From contig NC_018721.1 in assembly GCF_000153485.2 (NCBI RefSeq), forward strand, positions 2,666,001-2,730,000: 64,000 nt of DNA, in the 5' to 3' direction. This DNA is from Psychroflexus torquis ATCC 700755. GTDB taxonomy: Bacteria; Bacteroidota; Bacteroidia; Flavobacteriales; Flavobacteriaceae. Positions 17,240 to 26,579 of this stretch are shown piece after piece (position 1 is the first letter of the stretch; the number at the start of each line of letters is the position of its first letter). Below the pieces are notes generated by a model. The model was given only the letters and a program-made list of their open reading frames with translations. It was not told the DNA's origin and ran no database searches. Made by a program: the position numbers and the translations under genes.

Positions 17240-17527
17240 ATGCAAACGCATCACATTAGATTGATCGATAGCTCTTATGACCTTGAAATTGCTCAGCAGC
17301 TTTTAGGTAGAATTTTTTTTCAAAAGATGGCTTTTATACAAGATCGAATCAATGAAACAGATCCAAATGACGATGATGAACTCAATCAATTGAAGTTAAC
17401 ACTAAGCGACCTGAATTCTGAATGCAGATCTCTTGACTTATTAATTGAAGAGCATGATGGAGAACATGTTGAGATGCAAATAGGCTGCACTATTGTGATG
17501 TCTATTAAGAAAATCGAAACAACATAA
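17240..17527 (+). CDS. Small hypothetical protein downstream of icd
   Basis: The 95-residue acidic protein, mostly predicted helix (about 25-75: FFQKMAFIQDRINETD...LNSECRSLDLLIEEH), is possibly a coiled coil. I do not recognise a domain. It starts 21 bp after icd in the same direction and the terminator at 17589 closes both, so they are likely one transcript. Any link to isocitrate dehydrogenase is inferred from position only. Confidence 0.6.
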   Translation: MQTHHIRLIDSSYDLEIAQQLLGRIFFQKMAFIQDRINETDPNDDDELNQLKLTLSDLNSECRSLDLLIEEHDGEHVEMQIGCTIVMSIKKIETT

Positions 17528-17588
17528 ATTATCGAGTGCTTAGCTCTAAATAATTATTACAGGTTTTAGATTAAATACATCACCAATT

Positions 17589-17629
17589 ATACCATAGAGA
17601 AAGCTTCCCTTCTCCATGGTATTTTTTTA
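17589..17629 (+). terminator. Terminator of the icd transcript
   Basis: ATACCATAGAGA pairs with TCTCCATGGTAT (one mismatch), followed by a run of seven T. Confidence 0.75.
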
Positions 17630-18335
17630 TGGTGTTCTCTGTTTGCACTTTTTCTTTCGTCTATTTTCTGAAAACTGTCATTTAGGCTTGTATAAATGTG
17701 ATAGCCAAAACGAAAATGTTTAAAAATTTCATTTTCCTGATTTCATTTTGTTTAACTAAATATTGAACCGAAATGAGTGGCACAAATTGAACCGTTGTAT
17801 CCAAAGTTTATTGAAGACTATATTCATTGGTATAATACAGAAAGGTTACATTCTAGTTTAGGATATCTCTCACCACTAGAAATGAAATAAAATTGAGAGG
17901 GAATATTAAAAAAGTAGCTTAATGAAATAGTCACAAATTTACTAGGTAGTCCAGACACACTTCACCTGAAGGCTTTGCACTTAGTAATTGGTTTATTTTT
18001 ATTTTTTTATCGGCACTTGTACTACTAAACAAGTATTTTTTTAAACTTCACCTAAGAATAGTTCAAAAAATATAGATTTAAGGTACTTGAAGTACTGGGA
18101 ATTGAATAGTATTAAACAAATATATTTAGTCGAAGAAAGACAATTACTTAATGTCGAGACTTGACCTAAGTGGACTAAAAACTAAAGCATTTAAAAGGAG
18201 GACAATTGAATGGCTAAAGCCAATATTCTCAAAAGAAACCTCCAAAAAAGAAGGGGATGATTTTCAACTTATTCTAACTTTATTACCTTATATAACGCTA
18301 GATTTACATTATATATGTAAGGTTAAATTATTACT
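17630..18335. other. Intergenic with insertion-sequence debris
   Basis: Apart from the IS3 fragment at 17807-17890 and its probable end (AATTTACTAGGTAGTCCAG near 17937-17955), no gene is well supported. An open frame at 18151-18339 overlaps the next gene by four bases; it is listed separately at low confidence. Confidence 0.45.
17807..17890 (+). pseudogene. IS3-family transposase, last 27 codons
   Basis: FIEDYIHWYNTERLHSSLGY followed by LSPLEMK-stop is the conserved C-terminal end of the IS3/IS150 orfB integrase domain (YNxxRxHSSLGYxxP). Nothing of the preceding part remains in frame. Confidence 0.8.
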
Positions 18336-18339
18336 ATGA
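18151..18339 (+). CDS. Doubtful small ORF before the SDR reductase
   Basis: The 62-codon frame, basic in its first half (LKTKAFKRRTIEWLKP), overlaps the ATG of the next gene by four bases (ATGA). No family is recognised. The overlap is the only argument for it, and it could be chance. Confidence 0.2.
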   Translation: MSRLDLSGLKTKAFKRRTIEWLKPIFSKETSKKEGDDFQLILTLLPYITLDLHYICKVKLLL

Positions 18340-19451
18340 ATTGTCTTTTAACAGGTGGGACTGGTATTGTTGGTAGTCACATCGTATTTGAATGGATACA
18401 TAAAGCACTTGTTGAGGAATCTGTAAATCATCTTTATGTCGTCATTAGAGATGGGAATAAATCGGCACAACAGCGTTTGATCGATATTTTACAAAGCCAT
18501 ACTCGTCCTTGTTTTTTAGACAACTTCACTCTAGAGGCGTGTCTGGAAAAAATAACGGTTCTTTCTCATGATCTGTCTACCATTACTAAAGAGTATTTAG
18601 AGCAGTATGTCTTTGATTCGGTGATACATTGTGCGGGTTCTACTAGTTTGCTGCTTACTAGTGAATCTAAAAATAAAGTACATGCGCAAAATTATTTGGT
18701 AACAAAGCAACTCATTGAGGAGTTGCCAGAGCGTGTAACTCGATTTCTTTATATAAGTACAGCCTATTCTTTTGGTATTCAGGATAAAAAAGTAAAAGAT
18801 GCCATAGAACAGTATGAGGTTACTGATTTTAGAAACCCCTATGAGAAATCAAAATATGAGAGTGAACGTTTTGTAAAAGAAACCTGCAAGGCAAAGCATA
18901 TAGCATTTCAGATTTTAAGGCCAAGTATAATTTGCGGCCGATTAATTGATGCACCATTTTTTGAAACACCAAAATTTGACGTTTTCTATTCTTGGGCTAT
19001 CTTTTTAGATAAATACGCCAAGAAATCTACAGAGAATTTTAGAATTTGGATCGATAAAAAGAGCGGCTTAAATATAGTCCCTGTAGATTTTGTTTCTAAA
19101 GCTGTGTTATATGCTTATTTCAATCCTGATATAAAGGAGCTTAACATAGTAAATCCAAAGCAAATACTCCATAAAGATTATGTGGGCGATGTTTTGGAGT
19201 CTTTCGACATTAATGCTTATGAGTATATAGAGGAAATGCCTGAAAACCTCACTATTTTTGAACAGTTGTACTATAAAAGTATTGGGAGCCTTTTTGAGAA
19301 ATATGTGTCTGTCCCAGATTTACAGTTTCAGCCCGATCAAATTTTAAAACTGATAGATCAATTAGAGTTGGATATTAACTTGGGTGTCCACGAGAACTTC
19401 ATGAACTTGATCAATTTTTCAGTTGAAAAAAAATTTCGAAAAAGTTATTAA
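18336..19451 (+). CDS. SDR superfamily NAD(P)-dependent reductase (fatty acyl/thioester reductase-like)
   Basis: The 371-residue extended short-chain dehydrogenase has the Rossmann motif TGGTGIVG at residues 6-13, the active-site pair Tyr169/Lys173 (NPYEKSK) and the preceding Ser/Thr site (LYISTAY, about 138-144). The layout (long loops after the first strand, Tyr-Glu-Lys-Ser-Lys, ILRPSIICG) is that of the 'male sterility' NAD-binding-4 group, which reduces acyl thioesters, rather than sugar epimerases. The substrate is unknown. No carrier-protein gene or acyl-activating gene is adjacent, and the flanks are IS debris on one side and an amidohydrolase on the other. Confidence 0.7.
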   Translation: MNCLLTGGTGIVGSHIVFEWIHKALVEESVNHLYVVIRDGNKSAQQRLIDILQSHTRPCFLDNFTLEACLEKITVLSHDLSTITKEYLEQYVFDSVIHCAGSTSLLLTSESKNKVHAQNYLVTKQLIEELPERVTRFLYISTAYSFGIQDKKVKDAIEQYEVTDFRNPYEKSKYESERFVKETCKAKHIAFQILRPSIICGRLIDAPFFETPKFDVFYSWAIFLDKYAKKSTENFRIWIDKKSGLNIVPVDFVSKAVLYAYFNPDIKELNIVNPKQILHKDYVGDVLESFDINAYEYIEEMPENLTIFEQLYYKSIGSLFEKYVSVPDLQFQPDQILKLIDQLELDINLGVHENFMNLINFSVEKKFRKSY

Positions 19452-19640
19452 AAAAAGATCGCTTATATTTTAAACAGGTGGATTGTGGATATGCTGAATA
19501 GTCATACTAAGCTTTAACTTCTTTTTTTTCTTTAGCTATTATGCTATTAAATAATGCCTACTTAAATTTAAATTAGTAAGATAAATATTTCGTGTTGTTG
19601 CTATTTATATTAATTCCCTACATTTATAAAAACCCAAATC

Positions 19641-20918
19641 ATGAAGCATATTTTAGCATTTTTTCTATTCTTACTGTCACTTGCCTCCTTATCAGCTCAA
19701 GAGCACTATATCTATTGTGGAAACTTAATAGACGTAAAGTCCGGCGAAGTCTTATCCTCCAAAACAATTATCGTTAAGAATGATGTGATCCATTCTGTAG
19801 AAGATGGATTTATTAAAGTTCCTTCAAAAGCTAAATTGATTGACCTTAGAACCTCTACTGTACTTCCTGGTTTATTCGATATGCATGTTCATTTAGAATC
19901 TGAAACATCTAAAGATAATTACATCAAACCCTTTACGATGAATGAAGCGGATGTTGCTTTTGAAGCTCAAGCGCACGCAAAAACCACTTTGATGGCTGGA
20001 TTTACATCGGTGAGAGATCTTGGCGGAAGCGGCGTAAATACGAGTTTGAGAAATGCCATCAATAAAGGTTTGGTAGTAGGGCCTACAGTATATTCAGCAG
20101 GAAAAGCTATTGCAACCACTGGCGGTCATGCCGATCCTACAAATGGTTATAAAGCTGACTTGATGGGAAATCCTGGTCCGGAAGATGGAGTGATTAATGG
20201 TGTTGATGAAGCAAGGCAAGCTGTACGTCAACGCTATAAAAATGGAGCAGACGTGATTAAAATTACCGCAACAGGAGGTGTTTTAAGCGTTGCGAAAAGC
20301 GGACAAAATCCTCAGTTTTTTGAAGATGAAATAAGAGCTATTGTTGAGACGGCAAATGATTATGGAATGATCACTGCTGCTCATGCTCATGGAGATGAAG
20401 GAATGCAAAGAGCTATACGAGCTGGAATCAAAACCATAGAACATGGAACCTTAATGTCTGAAGAAACCATGGAACTCATGAAAGAATACGATACTTACTA
20501 CGTGCCTACTATCACCGCTGGAAAAAGTGTTGCTGAGCTCGCAGAAATTGAAGGCTATTATCCAGCCCTCGTTGTTCCTAAGGCTAAAGCTATAGGTCCA
20601 AAAATTCAAAGTACGTTTGAAAAAGCCTATAAAAAAGGAGTGAATATCGCTTTTGGGACAGATGCCGGAGTGTTTAAGCATGGGAACAATGCCAAGGAGT
20701 TTGGCTATATGGTAGAAGTAGGTATGCCTGCTATGGAAGCGATTCAGTCGGCGACGATTATTCCTGCGCAATTATTAAAGGTAGAAGCTTCCTACGGTTC
20801 TATTGATAAAGGAAAAATGGCTGATATTATTGCAGTAAAAGCTAATCCGTTAGAGGATATCTCTACAATGACAGAGGTTATATTTGTGATGAAACATGGG
20901 AAAGTGGTTAAGCGATAA
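19641..20918 (+). CDS. Secreted metal-dependent amidohydrolase (imidazolonepropionase/prolidase-like)
   Basis: The 425-residue protein has a signal peptide ending at LSAQ (residue 20). The TIM-barrel amidohydrolase metal ligands are in order: H82-x-H84 (MHVHLE), probable carboxylated K207 (DVIKITATGG), H248/H250 (AAHAHGD), H268 (IEHGT) and D341 (FGTDAG). These define a binuclear zinc enzyme of the group annotated as Xaa-Pro dipeptidases or imidazolonepropionases. With export to the periplasm a peptidase or amide hydrolase is likely. The true substrate is not determined by sequence. The gene stands alone. Confidence 0.85.
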   Translation: MKHILAFFLFLLSLASLSAQEHYIYCGNLIDVKSGEVLSSKTIIVKNDVIHSVEDGFIKVPSKAKLIDLRTSTVLPGLFDMHVHLESETSKDNYIKPFTMNEADVAFEAQAHAKTTLMAGFTSVRDLGGSGVNTSLRNAINKGLVVGPTVYSAGKAIATTGGHADPTNGYKADLMGNPGPEDGVINGVDEARQAVRQRYKNGADVIKITATGGVLSVAKSGQNPQFFEDEIRAIVETANDYGMITAAHAHGDEGMQRAIRAGIKTIEHGTLMSEETMELMKEYDTYYVPTITAGKSVAELAEIEGYYPALVVPKAKAIGPKIQSTFEKAYKKGVNIAFGTDAGVFKHGNNAKEFGYMVEVGMPAMEAIQSATIIPAQLLKVEASYGSIDKGKMADIIAVKANPLEDISTMTEVIFVMKHGKVVKR

Positions 20919-21014
20919 TCGGTTGAGTTTTATGATGCTTGCTTTTTAATTTCTTCTTGAGGATCTTGATTATTTAATAATTCTTTTGAAGTTTGCTTAG
21001 CATGCATAAAGTAC

Positions 21015-21044
21015 AAAAAAAAACCACCTGAGGAATCAGATGGT
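21015..21044 (-). terminator. Terminator of the small membrane-protein gene
   Basis: On the minus strand ACCATCTGA-TTCC-TCAGGTGGT (one mismatch) is followed by eight or more T. It lies just beyond the stop at 21052. Confidence 0.75.
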
Positions 21045-21051
21045 TCTTGGG

Positions 21052-21222
21052 TTAATTATCTTTATTCTTTTTACGGTCTTTTACAATTTTAGCGTACATC
21101 ACTACAATGTAAATCATGATAAGAACGATGCCTAAATAAATCCAATTCTCTTGAATGAATTCTGAAAATTCAAAGGCTCTATAGGATTCATTATCATGAG
21201 GTTTAGGAAGTTCACTTTGCAT
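21052..21222 (-). CDS. Small single-pass membrane protein (56 residues)
   Basis: Reading leftward from an ATG at 21222, MQSELPKPHDNESYRAFEFS starts a soluble part, followed by one hydrophobic helix (about 28-46, WIYLGIVLIMIYIVVMY) and a basic tail (KIVKDRKKNKDN). The frame is shorter than usual gene-finding limits. A clean terminator directly after the stop and the leftward ATPase gene directly upstream (21244) support it. Function unknown. Confidence 0.6.
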   Translation of the reverse strand: MQSELPKPHDNESYRAFEFSEFIQENWIYLGIVLIMIYIVVMYAKIVKDRKKNKDN

Positions 21223-21243
21223 AATTTACAATTTTATTCAAAA

Positions 21244-22707
21244 TTATAAACCTTTTATAAAACTACCAAAGGAATCACCAAAACTTAGTTGAGTATCGAC
21301 TTGGTTTCTATCTAGTTTTTTATGAACAGATAAGCCCCAAAGGATAAATTCCATCCAAAAGTACTTTTCACCTTTTTCATAATTGGAGACATATTCATTC
21401 AGCATTTCCTCTAAAGGCTTTATTTTATCTAGAGCAGATTCATATTCTGCATTAGAGTCATCTTCAAAAAACTGAACATCGTCATTCTTCATAAACCAAT
21501 TCAAAACTTTGTCATACGACTGGTCCTCATCCTGTTTTTCTAGTTTTTTGATTTCAGGAAAAAATTTGGGATATAGATTTAAAATTGCAGCTTCTATAAG
21601 TTGCTGAGCAACAAATTCAGTACCTTCTTCTTCCCCTTCATAAACCAATTCAACCTTACCAGTAATAGCTGGTATAATACCATTGAAATCACTTAATCTG
21701 AGACATGTTTTATGATCTCCATTTACAAGAGCTCTCCGTTCTGCTGTACTCATTAAGTTTTCGAAAGCAGTAATACTCAGTCGTGCACTCACACCACTTT
21801 TAGAATCTACATAATGACTCTGCCTTGCTTCAATAGAAATTTGTTCTATTAAGGTTCTTGCTAAATCTGGAACACTAATATTTTCTTTTTTGAAGTCAGA
21901 CAGTTGAGCTTCCTGTTTGGTGATTTGCTTAGCAATTTCAATATCTTTAGGATAGTGTGTCAAAATTTGAGAGCCTATTCTATCTTTTAAAGGAGTAACA
22001 ATACTTCCTCGGTTGGTATAATCTTCTGGATTGGCTGTAAAGACAAATTGAAGATCCAACGCCAATCTTAAGTTGAAACCTCTTATTTGAACATCTCCTT
22101 CTTGAAGAATATTGAAAAGAGCAACTTGAATTCTAGCTTGTAAATCTGGGAGTTCGTTGATGACAAAAATGCAACGATTTGCTCTGGGAATCATACCATA
22201 ATGAATGACCCTTTGATCGGCATAACTCAACTTTAAGTTAGCCGCTTTTATAGGATCGATGTCTCCAATCAAGTCTGCTACAGTAACATCTGGAGTCGCT
22301 AGTTTCTCGGCGAAACGCTCACTCCTGTGCAACCAAGAAATAGGGGTGTCATCTCCTTTCTCTTCAACAAGTTCTTTGGCATATAAGGAAACAGGGTGGA
22401 AAGGATCATCGTTGATTTCAGACCCTTCAACTACGGGGATGTATTCATCCAGTAGATTTAAAAGTTGCCTTGCTATTCTTGTTTTGGCCTGGCCTCTTAA
22501 GCCTAGTAAATTGATATTATGCTTGGATAAAATAGCCTGTTCTAGTTGGGGAATAACGGTGTGTTCATAACCGAAAATCCCTTCAAATGAAGATTTATCA
22601 TTTTTTAAATTATGAATGAGATTATCTCTTAACTCCTCTTTTATAGATTTGGATATATAAGAATTGGATTTTAAATCACCAAGTGTCTTTAGTGCAGTCA
22701 ATTGCAT
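21244..22707 (-). CDS. MoxR/Mg-chelatase-like AAA+ ATPase
   Basis: The product has about 487 residues from the ATG at 22707. It has the Mg-chelatase-I/MoxR-type Walker A (LLGLRGQAKTR), a Walker B ending in Asn-Glu (CIFVINELPDL), and GFNLRLALDLQFVFTANPEDYTNRG, the sensor/arginine region of this clade. Such ATPases remodel or insert metals into proteins, usually with a von Willebrand A partner. The frame is open to 22746, inside the upstream VWA gene, but the ATG at 22707 comes right after the VWA stop and suits the chain start MQLTALKTL. It is probably an operon with the VWA gene and the small gene at 21052. The client is unknown. Confidence 0.8.
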   Translation of the reverse strand: MQLTALKTLGDLKSNSYISKSIKEELRDNLIHNLKNDKSSFEGIFGYEHTVIPQLEQAILSKHNINLLGLRGQAKTRIARQLLNLLDEYIPVVEGSEINDDPFHPVSLYAKELVEEKGDDTPISWLHRSERFAEKLATPDVTVADLIGDIDPIKAANLKLSYADQRVIHYGMIPRANRCIFVINELPDLQARIQVALFNILQEGDVQIRGFNLRLALDLQFVFTANPEDYTNRGSIVTPLKDRIGSQILTHYPKDIEIAKQITKQEAQLSDFKKENISVPDLARTLIEQISIEARQSHYVDSKSGVSARLSITAFENLMSTAERRALVNGDHKTCLRLSDFNGIIPAITGKVELVYEGEEEGTEFVAQQLIEAAILNLYPKFFPEIKKLEKQDEDQSYDKVLNWFMKNDDVQFFEDDSNAEYESALDKIKPLEEMLNEYVSNYEKGEKYFWMEFILWGLSVHKKLDRNQVDTQLSFGDSFGSFIKGL

Positions 22708-22708
22708 A

Positions 22709-23818
22709 TTATATTTTTTTTCGTTTGTTATTTTCGTAATCTTCAAAAATCATTTCTCCTAAACCTTTAAGTCCAGAGAAGTATGCTCTGCCTTGGTTGG
22801 ACTTGGTAAATTCCCTTACAAATTTCTGTAAATAGGGATCAGAAGCAATCATAAAGGTGGTAATAGGTATTCTCAATTTTCTGGCCTGTGCAGCCATGTT
22901 GTAGCACTTTTTAGTGATGACCTCATCTAAGCCTGCACTATTTTTATAGTAGCTCCCATCTGAAAGTTTTAAGCAACTTGGTTTACCATCGGTGATCATA
23001 AAGATTTGCTTATTTGCATTTCTCTTTCTGCTTAAGATTTTCATGGCTAGTTGAAGTCCGGCCACCGTATTGGTATGATAAGGACCCACTTGTAAATAAG
23101 GCAAGTCTCCGATTTTTATAGGCCATGAATCGTTTCCAAAGACGATGATGTCTAACGTGTCTTTGGCATATTTAGTAGTGATCATTTCTGCCAAAGCCAT
23201 TGCCACTTTTTTGGCTGGTGTTATTCTATCTTCACCATATAAGATCATACTATGACTGATGTCTATCATAAGCACCGTGCTCATCTGTGTTTGGTGATGA
23301 GTATCGTTGACCACTAAGTCATTTTCAGACATCTTAAATTCATCAATGCCGTGATTAACCTGTGCATTTTTGAAACTTTCGGTCATGGAAACTTGGTCAA
23401 AACCATCTCCAAACTGAAAGGCTCTTAAATCGCCTGTTTTTTCGGTGCCTAGCCCAGTATGTTTGGTTTTATGCTTGCCGGAACCGCTTCTTCTGAGTTT
23501 CCCGAATATTTGTTCTAAAGCATGCTTTCTTAAAGCTTGTTCCGTTTTATTGGTTATTTTCACTCCAGAATTACCATCTGGTTTAACTTCTTCACGGATA
23601 TAGCCTTTTTTCTTTAAGTCTTCTATGAAATCATCAATCGTATACTCTTCCGTGGTAATCTCGTATGCCTTGTCCAATTCTTTGAGCCAATCAATAGCTT
23701 CATCAAAATCGCCAGAGGTATGAGTAATCAATTCCATAAAGATATCCAGCAGTTTATCAAACAAACTAGTGTTTTCTTCATGGGGTCTAAAAATGATACC
23801 TTTTCTATAATTTGCCAT
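22709..23818 (-). CDS. von Willebrand factor A domain protein, partner of the AAA+ ATPase
   Basis: The 369-residue protein has an N-terminal helical region (1-170) followed by a VWA domain with an intact MIDAS motif Asp186-x-Ser188-x-Ser190 (MIDISHSM) and the later MITDGKPS loop. It is cytosolic, with no signal peptide. Its stop touches the start of the MoxR-like ATPase gene, the arrangement seen for RavA/ViaA, MoxR/VWA and chelatase I/D pairs, where the VWA protein presents the substrate to the ATPase ring. No metal cofactor pathway is encoded next to it, so the target stays open. Confidence 0.8.
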   Translation of the reverse strand: MANYRKGIIFRPHEENTSLFDKLLDIFMELITHTSGDFDEAIDWLKELDKAYEITTEEYTIDDFIEDLKKKGYIREEVKPDGNSGVKITNKTEQALRKHALEQIFGKLRRSGSGKHKTKHTGLGTEKTGDLRAFQFGDGFDQVSMTESFKNAQVNHGIDEFKMSENDLVVNDTHHQTQMSTVLMIDISHSMILYGEDRITPAKKVAMALAEMITTKYAKDTLDIIVFGNDSWPIKIGDLPYLQVGPYHTNTVAGLQLAMKILSRKRNANKQIFMITDGKPSCLKLSDGSYYKNSAGLDEVITKKCYNMAAQARKLRIPITTFMIASDPYLQKFVREFTKSNQGRAYFSGLKGLGEMIFEDYENNKRKKI

Positions 23819-23896
23819 AGTTTAAAAGTAATTGAATTATAAGGAGCTAGGGAGTAAGATTGTGTTAAACTGTTTTTAAAACTAAACTGGTTTTTT

Positions 23897-25243
23897 CTAC
23901 GTTTTATCGAGGTACTTGTTTCGAAATTTAACCACTAGAGCTAAGCTCCTAATGAGCATCCAAACAAAGAAGGCAATCCAAATCGCGTAGAGCTTGAGTC
24001 CCAAATAATCTAAAATTAACAGAGTTGGCCAAAACCCTAAGAATGTCGCGGCGATTAGGACGTTTCTGAGGTATTTTGCCTCTCCTAGACCTTTAAAAAT
24101 TCCATCAAACATAAATGCAATAGCATTAACGGGTTGCATGATGAGAACTATCCAAAATACGGAAGAAAACAGAAGTAACACTTGCTCGTCTTTATTAAAA
24201 ATAAGTCCGATTTCATCGTAAAAAAGAGCACAAGAGCTAGCTAGAATTAAAGCAATAGTTATAGCATATTTACTTATATCTTTACTGAGGTTCCAGAGCT
24301 TGGTATACGCTTTTGCACCGAGTAGTTTGCCCCCAATTGCATTTCCTGCATTGGCATACCCATCGATAAAAAAGGAAAAGAATAGCCAAATATTCATGAG
24401 TATGCTTTGTGCAGCTATGTAATTTTTTCCGTAGTCTGTAGCGTATGAATTGGCTAAGTAGATGGCGATATTTAAAGCTAAGGTTCTTAAAAATAAATTA
24501 GCAGCCATTGAAATTAGAGGCTTTAAATTGGGATTTATCTTTAAACTTGGTTTGAGATGAAAAGGAGTCTTCTTGAAGAAAAAATATAAGGCCATGCCTA
24601 GCATCACTCCCTGGGCAATTACACTTGCAATCGCGGCTCCTTCCAAGTGCAAAGCAGGGATAAAACCTTCTATTCCGTAAACGAGTAAAAAATCGAGACC
24701 TATGTTTACAGCCGCTCCAACCAAGCTGCATTTCATGGCCCAAAGTGTGTTTTGGAGACCTCTAAAGACACCGAAAATCGCAAAGGTTACTAAGGTGAGA
24801 GGAAAGCCTAAGGCTCGTATTTTGTAGTAGCTTTTGGTGTAGTCTAAAATTAATCCTTCAGCATTATACGCACTAAAGATAAGTTCAGCAAAAAAGTCAG
24901 TCACAAAGTAAATGATTAAACTCAAGATAAAATTGAGCAGGATAGTTTGGGGCACTAATGTCTTAACGGCATGCAATCGGTTAGAGCCCAAATGCTGTGA
25001 AACCATTGCTGATATAGCAGTTTTAGTTTGTGCTAAAATCCAAATAATAGCCGATAAGAAAGAGCCAACAATTCCAGCAGCAGCCAAAGCTTCAACAGCG
25101 TTTTCTTCTACATTACCAATGATGGCGATATCACTGAGAGAGATGAGGGGTTCTGCAATACCCGCTACAATGGCAGGTAGGGCAATGGTATTAATTTCCC
25201 TGAAAGAGACTTTTGGTGTTTTTATGCTTTTTTTAGAAGGCAT
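23897..25243 (-). CDS. MATE family efflux transporter (DinF-like)
   Basis: The 448-residue protein has about twelve membrane helices in two similar halves. The first helix region contains NTIALPAIVAGIAEPLISLS, which corresponds to the MATE signature with the conserved polar and Pro residues; the second half has MQPVNAIAFMFDG, also typical. MATE proteins export drugs or metabolites in exchange for H+ or Na+. The gene overlaps the end of murF by 11 bp and is read in the same direction, so coupling is likely, though a functional link with cell-wall synthesis is not established. Substrate unknown. Confidence 0.88.
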   Translation of the reverse strand: MPSKKSIKTPKVSFREINTIALPAIVAGIAEPLISLSDIAIIGNVEENAVEALAAAGIVGSFLSAIIWILAQTKTAISAMVSQHLGSNRLHAVKTLVPQTILLNFILSLIIYFVTDFFAELIFSAYNAEGLILDYTKSYYKIRALGFPLTLVTFAIFGVFRGLQNTLWAMKCSLVGAAVNIGLDFLLVYGIEGFIPALHLEGAAIASVIAQGVMLGMALYFFFKKTPFHLKPSLKINPNLKPLISMAANLFLRTLALNIAIYLANSYATDYGKNYIAAQSILMNIWLFFSFFIDGYANAGNAIGGKLLGAKAYTKLWNLSKDISKYAITIALILASSCALFYDEIGLIFNKDEQVLLLFSSVFWIVLIMQPVNAIAFMFDGIFKGLGEAKYLRNVLIAATFLGFWPTLLILDYLGLKLYAIWIAFFVWMLIRSLALVVKFRNKYLDKT

Positions 25244-26507
25244 CCATTAGGGTTTCCAATTGCATCCCTCTGGATCCTTTTATCAAAATAAATGAAGAGG
25301 CCTTAGGTTTGTATTTCGATATAAAGGCTGTCAGGTCCTTTTTAGTTCTAAATGAAGATATATTTTCAAAGCCTTTAGACGCTTCAGAAAAATGCTCACC
25401 GCAGGCAAGAATAGAATCAAAATTTAAAGTCTCACAGGTTTTTAAGATTTGACGATGTTCCTCAAGAGTAGTTTCGCCAATTTCAAACATATCCCCTAAG
25501 ATAACGGTTTGTGACTGTGAACTCATTTTTTTAAAGCTTTCAAGTGCAGCCTTCATGCTCGTCGGGTTTGCATTGTAAGCATCTAACAAAATCTTTAAAT
25601 CATTTTTTTCGATAACTTGTGAACGCATTTCTTCAGCCTCGAAATTTTCAATAGCTTCTTTGATTTCATCCTTTCCAACTCCAAAATAGCGGCCTACACC
25701 TATAGCAGCCGCAATGTTTTTAAAATTGTACTCGCCTATTAATTGGCTTTTAATTTGAAGATGAGAATATTCTAATTCAACAAAAGGATTGGCATCCATA
25801 AAAGTGACTCTACAGTCTGATAGCGGTTTTTCTCCAATGCTATAATTTTTGTAATTGACAGCTTTTTTAACCTGAATATCGTCGTCTCTGTTGAAGAAAA
25901 TTAAACCATCATGATGAATTAAATAGTCGTAAAGTTCAGATTTCCCTTTTATGACTCCTTCTACTCCTCCAAAACCTTCCAGGTGAGCTTTTCCGAAATT
26001 GGTAATATAACCGTAGTTCGGTTCTGCTATTTTACACAGGGATTCTATCTCTTTTTGATGATTAGCACCTATCTCAATGATGCCTAAATCCAATTCAGCA
26101 GTAAACGAAAGCAGAGTTAGAGGAACGCCAATGTGGTTGTTCAAATTACCTTTAGTCGCTCTGACTTTAAATTTTTTAGAGAGCACTTCTGAAACTAGCT
26201 TTTTGGTTGTGGTTTTTCCATTACTTCCTGTGATCGCTACAATTGGTATCTTGAGTTGCTTCCTGTGGAAATGAGCGAGATCTTGTAATGTTGCTAGAAC
26301 ATTTTTAACAAGGATCTTACGGTCTCCTTGTAGATCTGGGTTGTCTATCACTGCAAATGAAGCTCCTTTCTCCAAAGCTTGGTCAGCATAAAGATTACCA
26401 TCGAAATTATCGCCTTTTAAAGCAAAGAAAAGACAGTTAGACTCAATTTTACGAGTGTCTGTACATATGCTGCTGCTATCAACAAATTTCGAATATAAGT
26501 CTGTCAT
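25233..26507 (-). CDS. murF: UDP-N-acetylmuramoyl-tripeptide--D-alanyl-D-alanine ligase
   Basis: MurF adds D-Ala-D-Ala to the muramyl tripeptide in the cytosol, the last soluble step of peptidoglycan precursor synthesis. The chain of about 424 residues has the N-terminal substrate-binding fold (ICTDTRKIESNCLFFALKG), the ATP loop GSNGKTTTK and the Mur-ligase Asn-x-x-His-x-Gly region (NLNNHIGVPLTLL). The C-terminal domain includes LLDAYNANPTSMKAAL, specific to MurF. The frame runs up to 26540, but that ATG lies inside the terminator of gldJ; the ATG at 26507 (MTDLYSKF) fits relatives. Confidence 0.93.
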   Translation of the reverse strand: MTDLYSKFVDSSSICTDTRKIESNCLFFALKGDNFDGNLYADQALEKGASFAVIDNPDLQGDRKILVKNVLATLQDLAHFHRKQLKIPIVAITGSNGKTTTKKLVSEVLSKKFKVRATKGNLNNHIGVPLTLLSFTAELDLGIIEIGANHQKEIESLCKIAEPNYGYITNFGKAHLEGFGGVEGVIKGKSELYDYLIHHDGLIFFNRDDDIQVKKAVNYKNYSIGEKPLSDCRVTFMDANPFVELEYSHLQIKSQLIGEYNFKNIAAAIGVGRYFGVGKDEIKEAIENFEAEEMRSQVIEKNDLKILLDAYNANPTSMKAALESFKKMSSQSQTVILGDMFEIGETTLEEHRQILKTCETLNFDSILACGEHFSEASKGFENISSFRTKKDLTAFISKYKPKASSFILIKGSRGMQLETLMDAF

Positions 26508-26525
26508 CGCTGTCATAATGAGAAA

Positions 26526-26557
26526 TAAAAAAAGCTCCAATACAATATTAGAGCTTT
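26526..26557 (-). terminator. Terminator between gldJ and murF
   Basis: On the minus strand AAAGCTC and GAGCTTT pair around a 13-base loop, with T-runs following. It ends the gldJ transcript just before murF. Confidence 0.65.
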
Positions 26558-26579
26558 TAAGTTGAAAAATAAATATATT

